Shown: positions 27,803-36,550 of the stretch, in pieces
Position numbering within the stretch: position 1 is the stretch's first letter
Layout of the letters: each line of letters opens with the position of its first letter
Position numbers and translations under genes: made by a program
The notes under the pieces: generated by a model
What the model was told of the DNA's origin: nothing
The model's input: the letters and a program-made list of their open reading frames with translations, nothing else
Database searches by the model: none
From: G963663615 sp963663615
GTDB taxonomy: Bacteria; Bacteroidota; Ignavibacteria; Ignavibacteriales; Melioribacteraceae
Assembly: GCA_963663615.1 (NCBI GenBank)
Contig: OY760517.1
Coordinates: 1,054,001-1,118,000, forward strand
Length of the DNA stretch: 64,000 bases
Reading direction: 5' to 3'

Positions 27803-28666
27803 TTACAAACTATTATACTTAATCAAATCCTTAAGTACTGCCAAATTTTCCAAATCCTCAATTTGCTCCTTGCCCTTTGGTGTTTCAAGAACTTTGGGGA
27901 TGTGAGACAAACGTTTATCATTCATAAGCAGACGAAATCCTTCAATACCAATAAATCCCTTGCCAATGTGTTCATGTCGGTCAACCCTGCTTCCTAGCTC
28001 CTTTTTACTATCGTTAAAATGAAAACATTGAAGACGGTCAAGACCAATAATATCATCAAAATCTGTAATTACCTTTTCATAAGTTTCTTCTTTTGAAATA
28101 TCATAACCGCCGGCAAAAATATGGGCAGTATCAATACAAACAGTCATACGTTCCTTTTGCTCAACAAGCTCAATAATCTTTGCCAGATGTTCAAACTTGT
28201 AGCCAAGGTTAGTCCCTTGTCCGGCAGTAGCCTCAAGCATGCTACTTACCTTAAAATCGGGAGTTTTATCATGTGCAATATTAATAGATTCGGCAATCAT
28301 TTTAATACCGGTTTCTTCACCCTGACCCCCATGTGCACCAGGATGGAAATTTAGATGAGGAATACCAAGTATTTCGCATCTTTCGAGCTCATCAACAAAA
28401 GCATTACGGCTCTTTTCCAGAAGAGCATCATCTTTTGCACATAAATTTATCAGATAAGAATCGTGTGCCACTACAAATTTAATTCCGGATTTGTTAAGTT
28501 TGGATTTGAAGCTTACAATTTCAGACTCTTCAAGTGGTTTGGATTGCCAGCGATTATTATTTTTAGTAAATATTTGCATGGCAGAAAACCCAAGTTTTTC
28601 AGCACGATCAACAGATGTTGATACGCCTCCTGAAATTGATGTATGTGCACCTAAAAGCTGATTCAT
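27803..28666 (-). CDS. nfo: Endonuclease IV (AP endonuclease)
   Basis: Cuts DNA 5' of abasic sites in base excision repair. The 287-residue TIM-barrel protein carries the metal-binding motifs NFHPGAHGG, CIDTAHIFAGGYD and HFNDSK...SRVDRHEHIGKG. It begins with the typical LGAHTSISGG. It is divergent from anmK with only 28 bases between the starts, so the two promoters must overlap each other or the genes. Confidence 0.96.
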   Translation of the reverse strand: MNQLLGAHTSISGGVSTSVDRAEKLGFSAMQIFTKNNNRWQSKPLEESEIVSFKSKLNKSGIKFVVAHDSYLINLCAKDDALLEKSRNAFVDELERCEILGIPHLNFHPGAHGGQGEETGIKMIAESINIAHDKTPDFKVSSMLEATAGQGTNLGYKFEHLAKIIELVEQKERMTVCIDTAHIFAGGYDISKEETYEKVITDFDDIIGLDRLQCFHFNDSKKELGSRVDRHEHIGKGFIGIEGFRLLMNDKRLSHIPKVLETPKGKEQIEDLENLAVLKDLIKYNSL

Positions 28667-28694
28667 ATTTTACTCACTATTTTTATGTGGCAAT

Positions 28695-29882
28695 ATGCAA
28701 AAGTTATTGGAATTATCAAAAAAAGATACCAGGTACGTGATAGGTATTATGAGTGGTACCTCACTTGATGGTGTTGATGCGGCTCTTGTTAAGATAACCG
28801 GAAGTTCAACTAATACCCAACTTGATCTGGTTGGATATATAGAATATCCTTTTCCTAAGGGGTACAAGGAACTTGCTCTTAAAAATTCAACCAGGGAGTC
28901 GAGCAATGTTGAGGATATTTGCAGACTTAATTCGCTTATTCCTCATGTATATTATGATGCAATTCAGCGGTTATTGCAGGTTGCAAAATTTGATATTGAA
29001 GAAATAGACTTGATTGGTATTCACGGACAAACGATCCACCATTTGCCAACTCAGGAAGAAATATTTGGATACAAGCTTGGCAGTACATTGCAGATTGGTA
29101 GTTCCTCCGTTCTTGCCAAACTATCGGGAGTTCCGGTTGTAGGTAACTTCAGAATGGCTGATATTGCATTGGGTGGTCAAGGTGCTCCGCTGGTTCCATA
29201 TTTTGATTACATAATGTTCAGCTCAACTAAAAAAAGTAGGGCGTTACTAAATATTGGGGGTATAAGCAACTTTACGATACTTGCAAAAAATTGTAATCCG
29301 GATAACGTAATTGCATTTGATACAGGTCCCGGTAATATGATGATGGATATTACAACTAAACGGTTAATGAATGTTGAGTTTGATGAAAATGGAAAAACTG
29401 CCGAGGAAGGTAAGTTAAACGAAAGCTTTTTTAATGACCTAATTGCTAAGGATGATTATATCGAAAAAGCTCCTCCAAAATCAACCGGCAGGGAATTATA
29501 TGGGGAAGAATTCCTGAATGAGTTTTTTATCAAGTATAAGGATATTCCAGTTGAAGATTTTCTGCATACACTTTCCAAATTTACTGCTTACGGAATTTAC
29601 CGCAGCTACAAAAAATTTATTTTTAATGAAACCCGTATTGATGAGCTAATTGTTAGCGGCGGAGGTGCAAGAAATTTGTTCTTGCTTAAATGCCTGTCGG
29701 GTTATTTTGGTGAAACGGTTGAGGTAAAAGTTATTGATGAACTCGGCTTTTCCTCCGATGCCAAGGAGGCAATTTGTTTTGCTGTTTTGGCTAATGAAAC
29801 CATTAGTGGCAACACTTCAAATATTCCACGCACAACTGGTGCATCAAAAAGTACAATACTGGGAGAAATTGCATTACCATGA
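28695..29882 (+). CDS. anmK: Anhydro-N-acetylmuramic acid kinase
   Basis: Recycles cell-wall sugar by converting anhydro-MurNAc to MurNAc-6-phosphate. The 395-residue product has GIMSGTSLDGVDAALV near the start, GIHGQTIHH, NIGGISNFT, FDTGPGNMMMD and VSGGGARN, all typical of the family. The chosen ATG has no strong ribosome site. It overlaps the next gene by ATGA. Confidence 0.95.
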   Translation: MQKLLELSKKDTRYVIGIMSGTSLDGVDAALVKITGSSTNTQLDLVGYIEYPFPKGYKELALKNSTRESSNVEDICRLNSLIPHVYYDAIQRLLQVAKFDIEEIDLIGIHGQTIHHLPTQEEIFGYKLGSTLQIGSSSVLAKLSGVPVVGNFRMADIALGGQGAPLVPYFDYIMFSSTKKSRALLNIGGISNFTILAKNCNPDNVIAFDTGPGNMMMDITTKRLMNVEFDENGKTAEEGKLNESFFNDLIAKDDYIEKAPPKSTGRELYGEEFLNEFFIKYKDIPVEDFLHTLSKFTAYGIYRSYKKFIFNETRIDELIVSGGGARNLFLLKCLSGYFGETVEVKVIDELGFSSDAKEAICFAVLANETISGNTSNIPRTTGASKSTILGEIALP

Positions 29883-30778
29883 GAATTTTAATTTCTGGCG
29901 GAAGTGGTTCACTTGGTGTATTCTGTAACGAATATCTCGACCAAAAACATAAAATATTAACAGTCTGGAATAGTAATCCGGGTAACTGTTTCGACTTTAA
30001 CAACGTACAGGGTGATATAACCAATCGAAAATTTCTTGAGGCGATTTTCAAAATGCACAAACCTGATGTTGTACTACACCTTGCTACAGTTGCATCTATT
30101 CAGCAGGCTGAAGGTATGGATGAAAACTATCTGTATGATGTAAATGTTGGTGCAACAAAAAATATAGCCGAGCTGTGTAATGAGTATAATGCAAGGATGA
30201 TTTACACTTCGTCCGAACAGGTTTATGATGGTGAGCATGAAGCATTACTTACAGAAGATGCCCCAATTGCACCCCCTTCAAAATATGCCAAATTAAAACT
30301 AAAAGGGGAAGAAGCAGTTACTTCAACAAGTAATAATTTCATTATTTTACGCGTTGGATTGCTATACGGTTTGTCGGTTTATTTTACGCGTAACTTTTTT
30401 AATTTTATGTATAATAGTTTTAGCGAAGGCAAAAAGGTAAACCTGTTCCATGACCAGATGAGAAATCCGCTTGCAATTCATGATGCTGCAAGAATTATTG
30501 GTGATATCATTGATAGCGATATTAAAAACGAGATATTAAATTTTGGTGGTATCGATGTGGTTTCTCGCGTGGATATGGGAAACAAGCTTTGCGAGCTTGC
30601 CGGATTTGATAAGAGCCTTATAAACCCAACCTCAATGAAGGATATTCCCAATCTTGCAGTAGGCAGGCACCTTACTCTCGATATGAGTAGGCTAAAAAGT
30701 TATGGTATTGAACCCCAGCCTATGGATGCAATGATAAAGGAAATGCTGTATTTTATTTCCCTTGAGGATGAAGAGTAA
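29879..30778 (+). CDS. NAD(P)-dependent sugar reductase/epimerase, RmlD-like
   Basis: Extended short-chain dehydrogenase of 299 residues. It has the nucleotide-binding GGSGSLG (residues 7-13), HLATVASI, YTSSEQVYDG and the catalytic Tyr 136 / Lys 140 pair (YAKLK). The layout is like dTDP-4-dehydrorhamnose reductase or a methionine adenosyltransferase beta-type SDR. The exact substrate is unknown: no other dTDP-rhamnose genes are near. It is coupled to anmK by ATGA. Its last 26 bases overlap the out-of-frame end of the higA remnant on the other strand. Confidence 0.82.
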   Translation: MRILISGGSGSLGVFCNEYLDQKHKILTVWNSNPGNCFDFNNVQGDITNRKFLEAIFKMHKPDVVLHLATVASIQQAEGMDENYLYDVNVGATKNIAELCNEYNARMIYTSSEQVYDGEHEALLTEDAPIAPPSKYAKLKLKGEEAVTSTSNNFIILRVGLLYGLSVYFTRNFFNFMYNSFSEGKKVNLFHDQMRNPLAIHDAARIIGDIIDSDIKNEILNFGGIDVVSRVDMGNKLCELAGFDKSLINPTSMKDIPNLAVGRHLTLDMSRLKSYGIEPQPMDAMIKEMLYFISLEDEE

Positions 30779-30932
30779 TTGGTAATTTGGTTTTATTAAA
30801 TACAAGCTTCTCTTCGTTTGGGAATTGTGGAATTTCAAGGTCATTTGCTAATCGATATGCATTTATTCCAAGGAGTTTCATAAATTCTTCAAGCAGTATT
30901 TCACTAGGGTGTATGTCAGGTAGCTGTTGCAT
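30753..30932 (-). pseudogene. higA: Truncated higA antitoxin remnant
   Basis: HigA antitoxins are about 95-residue helix-turn-helix proteins. From the ATG at 30932 the frame gives LPDIHPSEILLEEFM, LLGINAYRLANDLEIP, which is the family's N-terminal region, to about base 30828. The helix-turn-helix recognition half and dimer region are missing; the frame then runs into unrelated sequence that overlaps the end of the reductase gene. It therefore cannot make a working antitoxin. Confidence 0.72.
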
Positions 30933-30942
30933 AATATTCTTG

Positions 30943-31058
30943 TTAATGATAATCAATAATCGTAACATTTTCTGCATGAATATTATTCGCCACTGGTTGT
31001 TTATTCTAATACCACACCAACTATTTTCGGTTTTTTTATTTCCAAATGAAATAACCAT
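30943..31058 (-). pseudogene. higB: Internally deleted, frameshifted higB toxin remnant
   Basis: HigB-type toxins are RelE-fold mRNA nucleases of about 92 residues. Here the ATG at 31058 gives a HigB-like start (MVISFGNKKTE) that jumps directly to the C-terminal GIRINNQWRIIF, losing about 50 residues. One base out of frame further on, codons to the stop at 30943 read AENVTIIDYH, the usual HigB ending. The stop lies 10 bases before the higA ATG, the normal toxin-antitoxin order. Two lesions make it non-functional. Family identity is by recognised motifs, not a search. Confidence 0.68.
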
Positions 31059-31318
31059 ACTAACGTTACTAATTTTTATTCCTGTAAGTAATTTATTGTT
31101 TTATAAAAGGGAAGTTAAAGTTTAATTTTCCAAATAAACATTAACACGATCTACTATAACTATTTATCACTAAAACTGCATAAGAGTAATCGTTAATGCA
31201 GTAACCTTAAAATATTTCAAAGTGATTACTCTTGGTCAGCTCCTTAATCAACTTTATTCATGGCAATCTAAAAATACCTTTAGGGTGTTGAGATATAAAG
31301 TTGCCGGAAAATCAAATT

Positions 31319-32839
31319 TTAAACCCTGCTTAAAATTGTTATGTAATAACCGTCTTCTTTTTTCACAATTCTTATTTTGGGTGCCTGGAGTTCAAAGCTT
31401 TCTGTTTTAAGAACTGCATCATAATAAATATTATCCTTTTCTATTCTTGAGTAATCGAGTGTAAAAACTTTATCTGATATATCAACGAATTCAAGGTTCC
31501 AGATTCGTCTAACCTTTGCAAGGTTTGTTTTTATCTTCAGTGAAATTTTATCATAACTAAAATCATTTATTTTACCAGAATAATAATAATCCCGCCCGTA
31601 ATGAATTCTCGATTTACTATCACCCAACAGCTGTGATAAATATTTACGTGTGCGTCTGAAGTTGATATTGTATTTGGTTCCAGCCTGATTATTAACTGCA
31701 TTTATTACTGAGTCACGGAATGCTATTTGGGGGGCATGGTAGTCAACAATATTATCGTAAGAGTATTGTTCCTTGAGAACATTTAGTTCAATTTGTCTTA
31801 AACTATTCGTATCAATTAAAGAGTGGCAAACATCTTCAACATATCGAGTATCCTTGTTTTTTACCCACATACTTGAGGCACCGCCAAGCTGTTCGCAAAT
31901 AATAACTTGTAAAAGTCCATAGCCATACACCTTCTTACGCGGGTGAAAGGTTTCGGCTAAATGTTTTGTAAACCTACCGAGTATTTCCTCTCTGGTTTTT
32001 GCAATATCTTCGTATAAAGATTTACAAAAACCATACTTTTTAATAAGAGGTTTCACTTTTCCCGGATATTTCATTATTAGTTCTGCAAGTCTTATAGAGG
32101 AATATTCTGCAAATCCTTCAAGTGATTCATAATTCATTTCGCAAACAGCAAGATTTGAATCGATGGATGCTCTTTTCATTTCTCTCAAGAAAAGGAACTC
32201 TTCAAGATGTTCCTTTTTTCTACTAATTTGTTTTTCTCTGTAGGCATTTCTTAGAGCTAAACCTTCCATATTTGAATAAACAGCATAATTAATATCCGCA
32301 TCATAGTTAAACATACCAGAGCGGTATTGCATTCTAAAATCGCTCTGTAAAGCATGGGTGAGCTCATGAACCAATGTTAATAATTCCAAAGTCTCGGAAA
32401 GGTTATCGGTATCAAAAGACATATTTTCAGTAGCTTTAAATGAGCGTAAATTTAATCCCCATATTGTTGCTCCATCTGCAGTATTAATACCCAAGCCGCC
32501 ACTAAGATGTCTGTGCTGGTCAATCTGTAAATTATTTGTTTTGCTTGTATCAGCATAAATTTGTTTTCCATCAACATCAATACCATCACAAACAACAAAG
32601 TGCTCTTCTTTTTCAGGGTAACCAATTAGAATTGAAAAGCCGTTTTCGTATGTTATTTTAACAGGATACGACCTGTAGTTATTCCAGCCAACATATATTG
32701 AATCAGCAAAAGTATCGAGCAGCTCGTAAGTGAATTTTAGCTTGGTGAGGTCTTCATGCACATAGTTTGGTAAAGTGTAGTTTTGAGATGAAACAATTGT
32801 TGTTAATAGAATAATAACAAAAAGTATTAATCGTCTCAT
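31319..32839 (-). CDS. Secreted HExxH metalloprotein, probable peptidase
   Basis: Not assigned to a named family. The 506-residue product has a signal peptide (about 1-18) and the zinc motif HELTH at residues 158-162 followed by ALQ. A MEGLA segment (Glu 192) 34 residues later, or EGFAE (Glu 241), could give a third ligand in the gluzincin manner. The first 150 residues and the C-terminal 200 show no known domain; the end looks beta-rich. It likely acts in the periplasm or outside the cell. No neighbouring gene suggests the substrate. Confidence 0.72.
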   Translation of the reverse strand: MRRLILFVIILLTTIVSSQNYTLPNYVHEDLTKLKFTYELLDTFADSIYVGWNNYRSYPVKITYENGFSILIGYPEKEEHFVVCDGIDVDGKQIYADTSKTNNLQIDQHRHLSGGLGINTADGATIWGLNLRSFKATENMSFDTDNLSETLELLTLVHELTHALQSDFRMQYRSGMFNYDADINYAVYSNMEGLALRNAYREKQISRKKEHLEEFLFLREMKRASIDSNLAVCEMNYESLEGFAEYSSIRLAELIMKYPGKVKPLIKKYGFCKSLYEDIAKTREEILGRFTKHLAETFHPRKKVYGYGLLQVIICEQLGGASSMWVKNKDTRYVEDVCHSLIDTNSLRQIELNVLKEQYSYDNIVDYHAPQIAFRDSVINAVNNQAGTKYNINFRRTRKYLSQLLGDSKSRIHYGRDYYYSGKINDFSYDKISLKIKTNLAKVRRIWNLEFVDISDKVFTLDYSRIEKDNIYYDAVLKTESFELQAPKIRIVKKEDGYYITILSRV

Positions 32840-32944
32840 TTATTCCCCTTTGAATGATGATAACAAAAAATAATAAAATTATAGTTTAAATTATTGGATA
32901 TATCAAAAGAGAATAATTTTGGTACTTTAGGTGTGGTACTATTA

Positions 32945-33508
32945 TTAAACCAGGTAGTGTGATGTTGTCCTATCAAGTATTTCAAAATCGAGGTGCTGCA
33001 ATTTTTTGAGGAAACTATTGTAGGTGGATTTGAAGAGTTGGCTCGGTACCCATACTTCTTGCCAGGAGTTGAACAAATCCAGATCATCAATTGTGATTAG
33101 TTTGTTAAATTCTTCAATAGATTTGGGATAGGTTTTGAAGAATGGAAATGAACCACCTGTTAGCAATATATTATCTATTTGATTGCCTTCATTGATAACA
33201 TTAAACTTGTTTGGGCGAGCAATCATAATATGTTCCAATTGTTCAATACCTGTCGCATTTATGCAAATTTCATTGTGACCGTTAAGAGCTAAAGGAGTAA
33301 ACTTGTATTTGGTATTAAAACAGTGGGGCTCAAAAATTTCAAAATCTGTGAAATATGTAAAGTCATCAGCTTCAAGAAACTCAGCAATCTTGTTGGATGA
33401 AACTGACAGAAACTCACTACCGAGTAATAGCACACTAACATTTGTACTTAACGTACTATTAGTAACATGTATAGAAATTTCAGGGTCGGGTATTCCAAAA
33501 CTTCGCAT
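32945..33508 (-). CDS. Uncharacterised protein coupled to uvrB
   Basis: Not recognised. The 187-residue product has no signal peptide, membrane segment or known motif; the centre contains ALNGHNEICINATG and LLTGGSFPFF, which look like a folded alpha/beta protein. Its ATG shares bases with the uvrB stop (TAATG), so it should be translated by ribosomes finishing uvrB. That coupling hints at a link to DNA repair, but nothing in the sequence confirms it. Confidence 0.65.
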   Translation of the reverse strand: MRSFGIPDPEISIHVTNSTLSTNVSVLLLGSEFLSVSSNKIAEFLEADDFTYFTDFEIFEPHCFNTKYKFTPLALNGHNEICINATGIEQLEHIMIARPNKFNVINEGNQIDNILLTGGSFPFFKTYPKSIEEFNKLITIDDLDLFNSWQEVWVPSQLFKSTYNSFLKKLQHLDFEILDRTTSHYLV

Positions 33509-35526
33509 TACTTAACCATCTTCTTCAGTTTCTCGATTTCATCCCTTAGGTTGGCGGCTTTTTCAAATTCGAGGTCCTTGGCAGCGTTTAGCATTTCTTC
33601 ATTCATTTGTGCAATAAGGTCTTCTTTTTCAGCTTTACTCATATATTTTATAACCGGTTCGGCAACCTTGCTAAATGATGATTCAGTTGCGTATTCATCT
33701 TTTTTACGCACATCTGCAATTGAGGTTGAGTTAAGAATTTCCTCGCGACTTTTATAAACTGTTTTGGGAGTTACACCATGTTGCTTGTTATACTCAATCT
33801 GGATTTCTCTACGGCGATTTGTTTCGTTTATCGTTTTCTCCATTGAGTTGGTAATTATATCGGCATACATAATAACCAGTCCGTTTACATTACGTGCAGT
33901 ACGCCCTGCAGTCTGCATAAGTGAGCGTTCACTTCTAAGGAACCCTTCCTTGTCGGCATCAATAATTGCCACCAGCGAAACCTCAGGTAGATCAAGCCCC
34001 TCACGAAGCAGGTTAACTCCAACCAAAACATCAAAATCGCCAATACGCAAATCGCGAATAATTTCAACACGTTCAAGTGCATCAATATCGCTATGGATGT
34101 AGCGGACTTTTATTTCAAGACGTTCGAGATAATCGGTTAAATCTTCAGCCATTTTTTTAGTTAGGGTAGTAACCAGCGTACGTTCTTTTTTCTTTATTCG
34201 GATTCTGATTTCACCAATCAGATCATCTATCTGTCCTTTAACAGGGCGAACCTGAATTTCAGGGTCAAGCAAGCCAGTCGGGCGGATAATCTGTTCAACG
34301 AAAGCACCACCCGATTTTTCGAACTCATAGTCCCCCGGGGTAGCACTAACAAATATTACCTGATTTGTTAATCCTTCGTATTCTTCAAATTTAAGGGGAC
34401 GGTTATCAAGTGCAGAGGGGAGTCGGAATCCATGCTCAACAAGGGTCATTTTACGACTGCGATCTCCATTATACATGCCTCGTATCTGTGGTACTGTAAC
34501 GTGGGATTCATCTATAATTAGCAGGTAATCATCCTTGGGGAAGTAATCGAATAAGCAATACGGACGTGAACCAACAGGTCTGCCATCCATGTGCCGCGAA
34601 TAGTTTTCGATACCGGAACAGTATCCAATTTCCTTTATCATTTCAAGATCATATTTCGTGCGTTGTTCAATACGCTGTGCTTCAACATATTTTTCTTCCG
34701 CCCAGTAATATTTCAGACGTTCCTTAAGTTCATCCTCAATAGTAATGATTGCACGGTTAACCTGATCTTTATTGGTAACAAAATACTTTGCCGGGTAAAT
34801 TGGTATGGAATCAACTTCCTGCTTAACTTCACCTGTGATTGAATCAATGATTGATATTCTTTCAATTTCATCACCCCAAAACTCAACACGTACAGCCTCC
34901 TCGTACTGATAAGCAGGAATTATTTCCACTACATCACCACGAGCACGAAAGGTACCACGGGTAAACTCGGTATCATTACGGGAGTAATAAATATCGATTA
35001 GTTTACGGAGAAGTTTTTTCCTTTCAATTTCTTCTCCCTTTTTTATAAACATAATCTGGTTTGCGTATTCCTGCGGGGCACCAATACCGTATATACAACT
35101 TACACTTGCAACAATAATTACATCATTGCGTCCCTCGATTAGGGAGGTAGTAGCCTTAAGACGCAAACGGTCAATTTCCTCGTTAACGCTAAAATCCTTT
35201 TCAATGAATAAATCACGTTTAACAACGTAAGCCTCAGGCTGGTAATAATCGTAATAGCTTATAAAAAACTCAACTGCATTATGAGGGAAGAAGCTTTTGA
35301 ACTCTGAAAATAGCTGTGCAGCCAAAGTTTTATTATGTGAGATTATAAGAGTAGGTTTGTTTGCCTTTGCTATAACGTTGGACATGGTGTAGGTTTTACC
35401 GCTTCCGGTAACCCCGAGAAGAACCTGATGCTTGTCACCCCGTTCAAGTCCCTCGTATAGTTCCTGTATAGCATTTGGCTGATCGCCTGAAGGTTCGTAG
35501 TTGGAAACTAATTTAAATTTATTCAT
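33508..35526 (-). CDS. uvrB: Excinuclease ABC subunit B
   Basis: Damage-verifying helicase-like subunit of nucleotide excision repair. The 672-residue product has the usual start FKLVSNYEPSGDQP, Walker A GVTGSGKT, the beta-hairpin region (YYDYYQPEAYV), DESHV, motif VI region (QTAGRTARNV) and a C-terminal UVR domain (FEKAANLRDEIEKL). I chose the ATG at 35526, which gives the family's normal N terminus; an upstream TTG would add five residues. uvrA and uvrC are not in the window. Confidence 0.96.
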   Translation of the reverse strand: MNKFKLVSNYEPSGDQPNAIQELYEGLERGDKHQVLLGVTGSGKTYTMSNVIAKANKPTLIISHNKTLAAQLFSEFKSFFPHNAVEFFISYYDYYQPEAYVVKRDLFIEKDFSVNEEIDRLRLKATTSLIEGRNDVIIVASVSCIYGIGAPQEYANQIMFIKKGEEIERKKLLRKLIDIYYSRNDTEFTRGTFRARGDVVEIIPAYQYEEAVRVEFWGDEIERISIIDSITGEVKQEVDSIPIYPAKYFVTNKDQVNRAIITIEDELKERLKYYWAEEKYVEAQRIEQRTKYDLEMIKEIGYCSGIENYSRHMDGRPVGSRPYCLFDYFPKDDYLLIIDESHVTVPQIRGMYNGDRSRKMTLVEHGFRLPSALDNRPLKFEEYEGLTNQVIFVSATPGDYEFEKSGGAFVEQIIRPTGLLDPEIQVRPVKGQIDDLIGEIRIRIKKKERTLVTTLTKKMAEDLTDYLERLEIKVRYIHSDIDALERVEIIRDLRIGDFDVLVGVNLLREGLDLPEVSLVAIIDADKEGFLRSERSLMQTAGRTARNVNGLVIMYADIITNSMEKTINETNRRREIQIEYNKQHGVTPKTVYKSREEILNSTSIADVRKKDEYATESSFSKVAEPVIKYMSKAEKEDLIAQMNEEMLNAAKDLEFEKAANLRDEIEKLKKMVK

Positions 35527-35617
35527 GATATATCTTTTCAAATTTTCGCAATATTTAAAAAGATAATATAACTAATTACCTGTTATTGTTCAGGTAAATA
35601 TTAAGTAAAAATTTCAA

Positions 35618-36421
35618 TTATTTTTTATTTACAATAGTTGGTTCATTTTTTAGTAACGGCTCAATTTCTGCTTCAGGAATCTTTACTTCCGTAGGTCCCC
35701 AGGCGTATGGAGCAACTTCGTAAGGATTATAGTAGAAAATATAAAACCCGTCAACATATCCAAAATTATCAGTAATGGTAAATTTGTTATCAGTAAACCA
35801 GAATCCTTCTGCAGCAAGATCAGTATTTGCAGGAAGATTACGTGCAACGAGGAAGTATTTATAAACAAGGTATGTTAACTTTTCAATATTTTCCGGTTTA
35901 ACAACATCTTCCGGAGCAAGTACACGTCTGTTCTTTCTGTTAACAAGGTTATAGAAAATTGTATTACTTCCATGAGCACCACCGCTAAAGGAGTATTCTT
36001 CATAACGAAGAGTAAGGTATTTGGCTGATGGGTAGGATACTTCAATTTTACGAGTAATTTCCCATGATGCAACGGCTGTTTCGTTTTCCTTACGGAATGC
36101 CAAGTAAGTTTTAATAAAGTTATTTGCAAAATCATCCAGGTTGGTAAAGTTTTCTGATTCGTATATTGATGCAAACATCATGCTTTGTACCATGCGGTTA
36201 AGTCGTTTTACAAGTAACGAATCACCCGAGGTAAATACCGGATATTCGAGGTCAATTTTTGCATTTCTGCCTGTTGTATCATCTTTAATTGCCAATTTGT
36301 TGAATTTTTCAATTTTGTATTCCAACTCTTTGGTTTCGTTTTCGTTTTGTTTGTTATCTTTACAGGCGGTATATATAAAAATTATAAGCAGTATTGCGAA
36401 GAATAGTCTGTTCGTTTTCAT
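35618..36421 (-). CDS. RsiV-like lipoprotein (DUF4163-DUF3298)
   Basis: The 267-residue product has a lipoprotein signal (about 1-20, YTAC) and then the two-domain DUF4163/DUF3298 layout known from RsiV-type lysozyme-binding anti-sigma factors and from many uncharacterised lipoproteins. Markers are YSFSGGAHGSNT and FYYNPYEVAPYAWGPTEV. It lacks the cytoplasmic sigma-binding part of RsiV, so it is not an anti-sigma factor; it may bind cell-wall material. It stands alone between uvrB and the divergent metG. Confidence 0.8.
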   Translation of the reverse strand: MKTNRLFFAILLIIFIYTACKDNKQNENETKELEYKIEKFNKLAIKDDTTGRNAKIDLEYPVFTSGDSLLVKRLNRMVQSMMFASIYESENFTNLDDFANNFIKTYLAFRKENETAVASWEITRKIEVSYPSAKYLTLRYEEYSFSGGAHGSNTIFYNLVNRKNRRVLAPEDVVKPENIEKLTYLVYKYFLVARNLPANTDLAAEGFWFTDNKFTITDNFGYVDGFYIFYYNPYEVAPYAWGPTEVKIPEAEIEPLLKNEPTIVNKK

Positions 36422-36550
36422 AATGCCACAAGTTAATTTTGATTATTTCCAAATTAACTTAAAGCTTACAATTTAACAAAGCAACAGGTATTAATTTTGC
36501 AATAAAATTCTGCTAAATTTTCCGTATATTTAAAATTTATAATAAAATTG

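Noticed and set aside
30787..31125. Plus-strand 112-residue open frame over the HigBA remnant
   Set aside because: It is opposite the recognisable higB/higA motifs, and its own product has no known pattern.
35618..36421. Anti-sigma factor RsiV
   Set aside because: Only the outer DUF4163/DUF3298 part is present, with a lipoprotein signal and no cytoplasmic sigma-binding segment or adjacent sigma gene.
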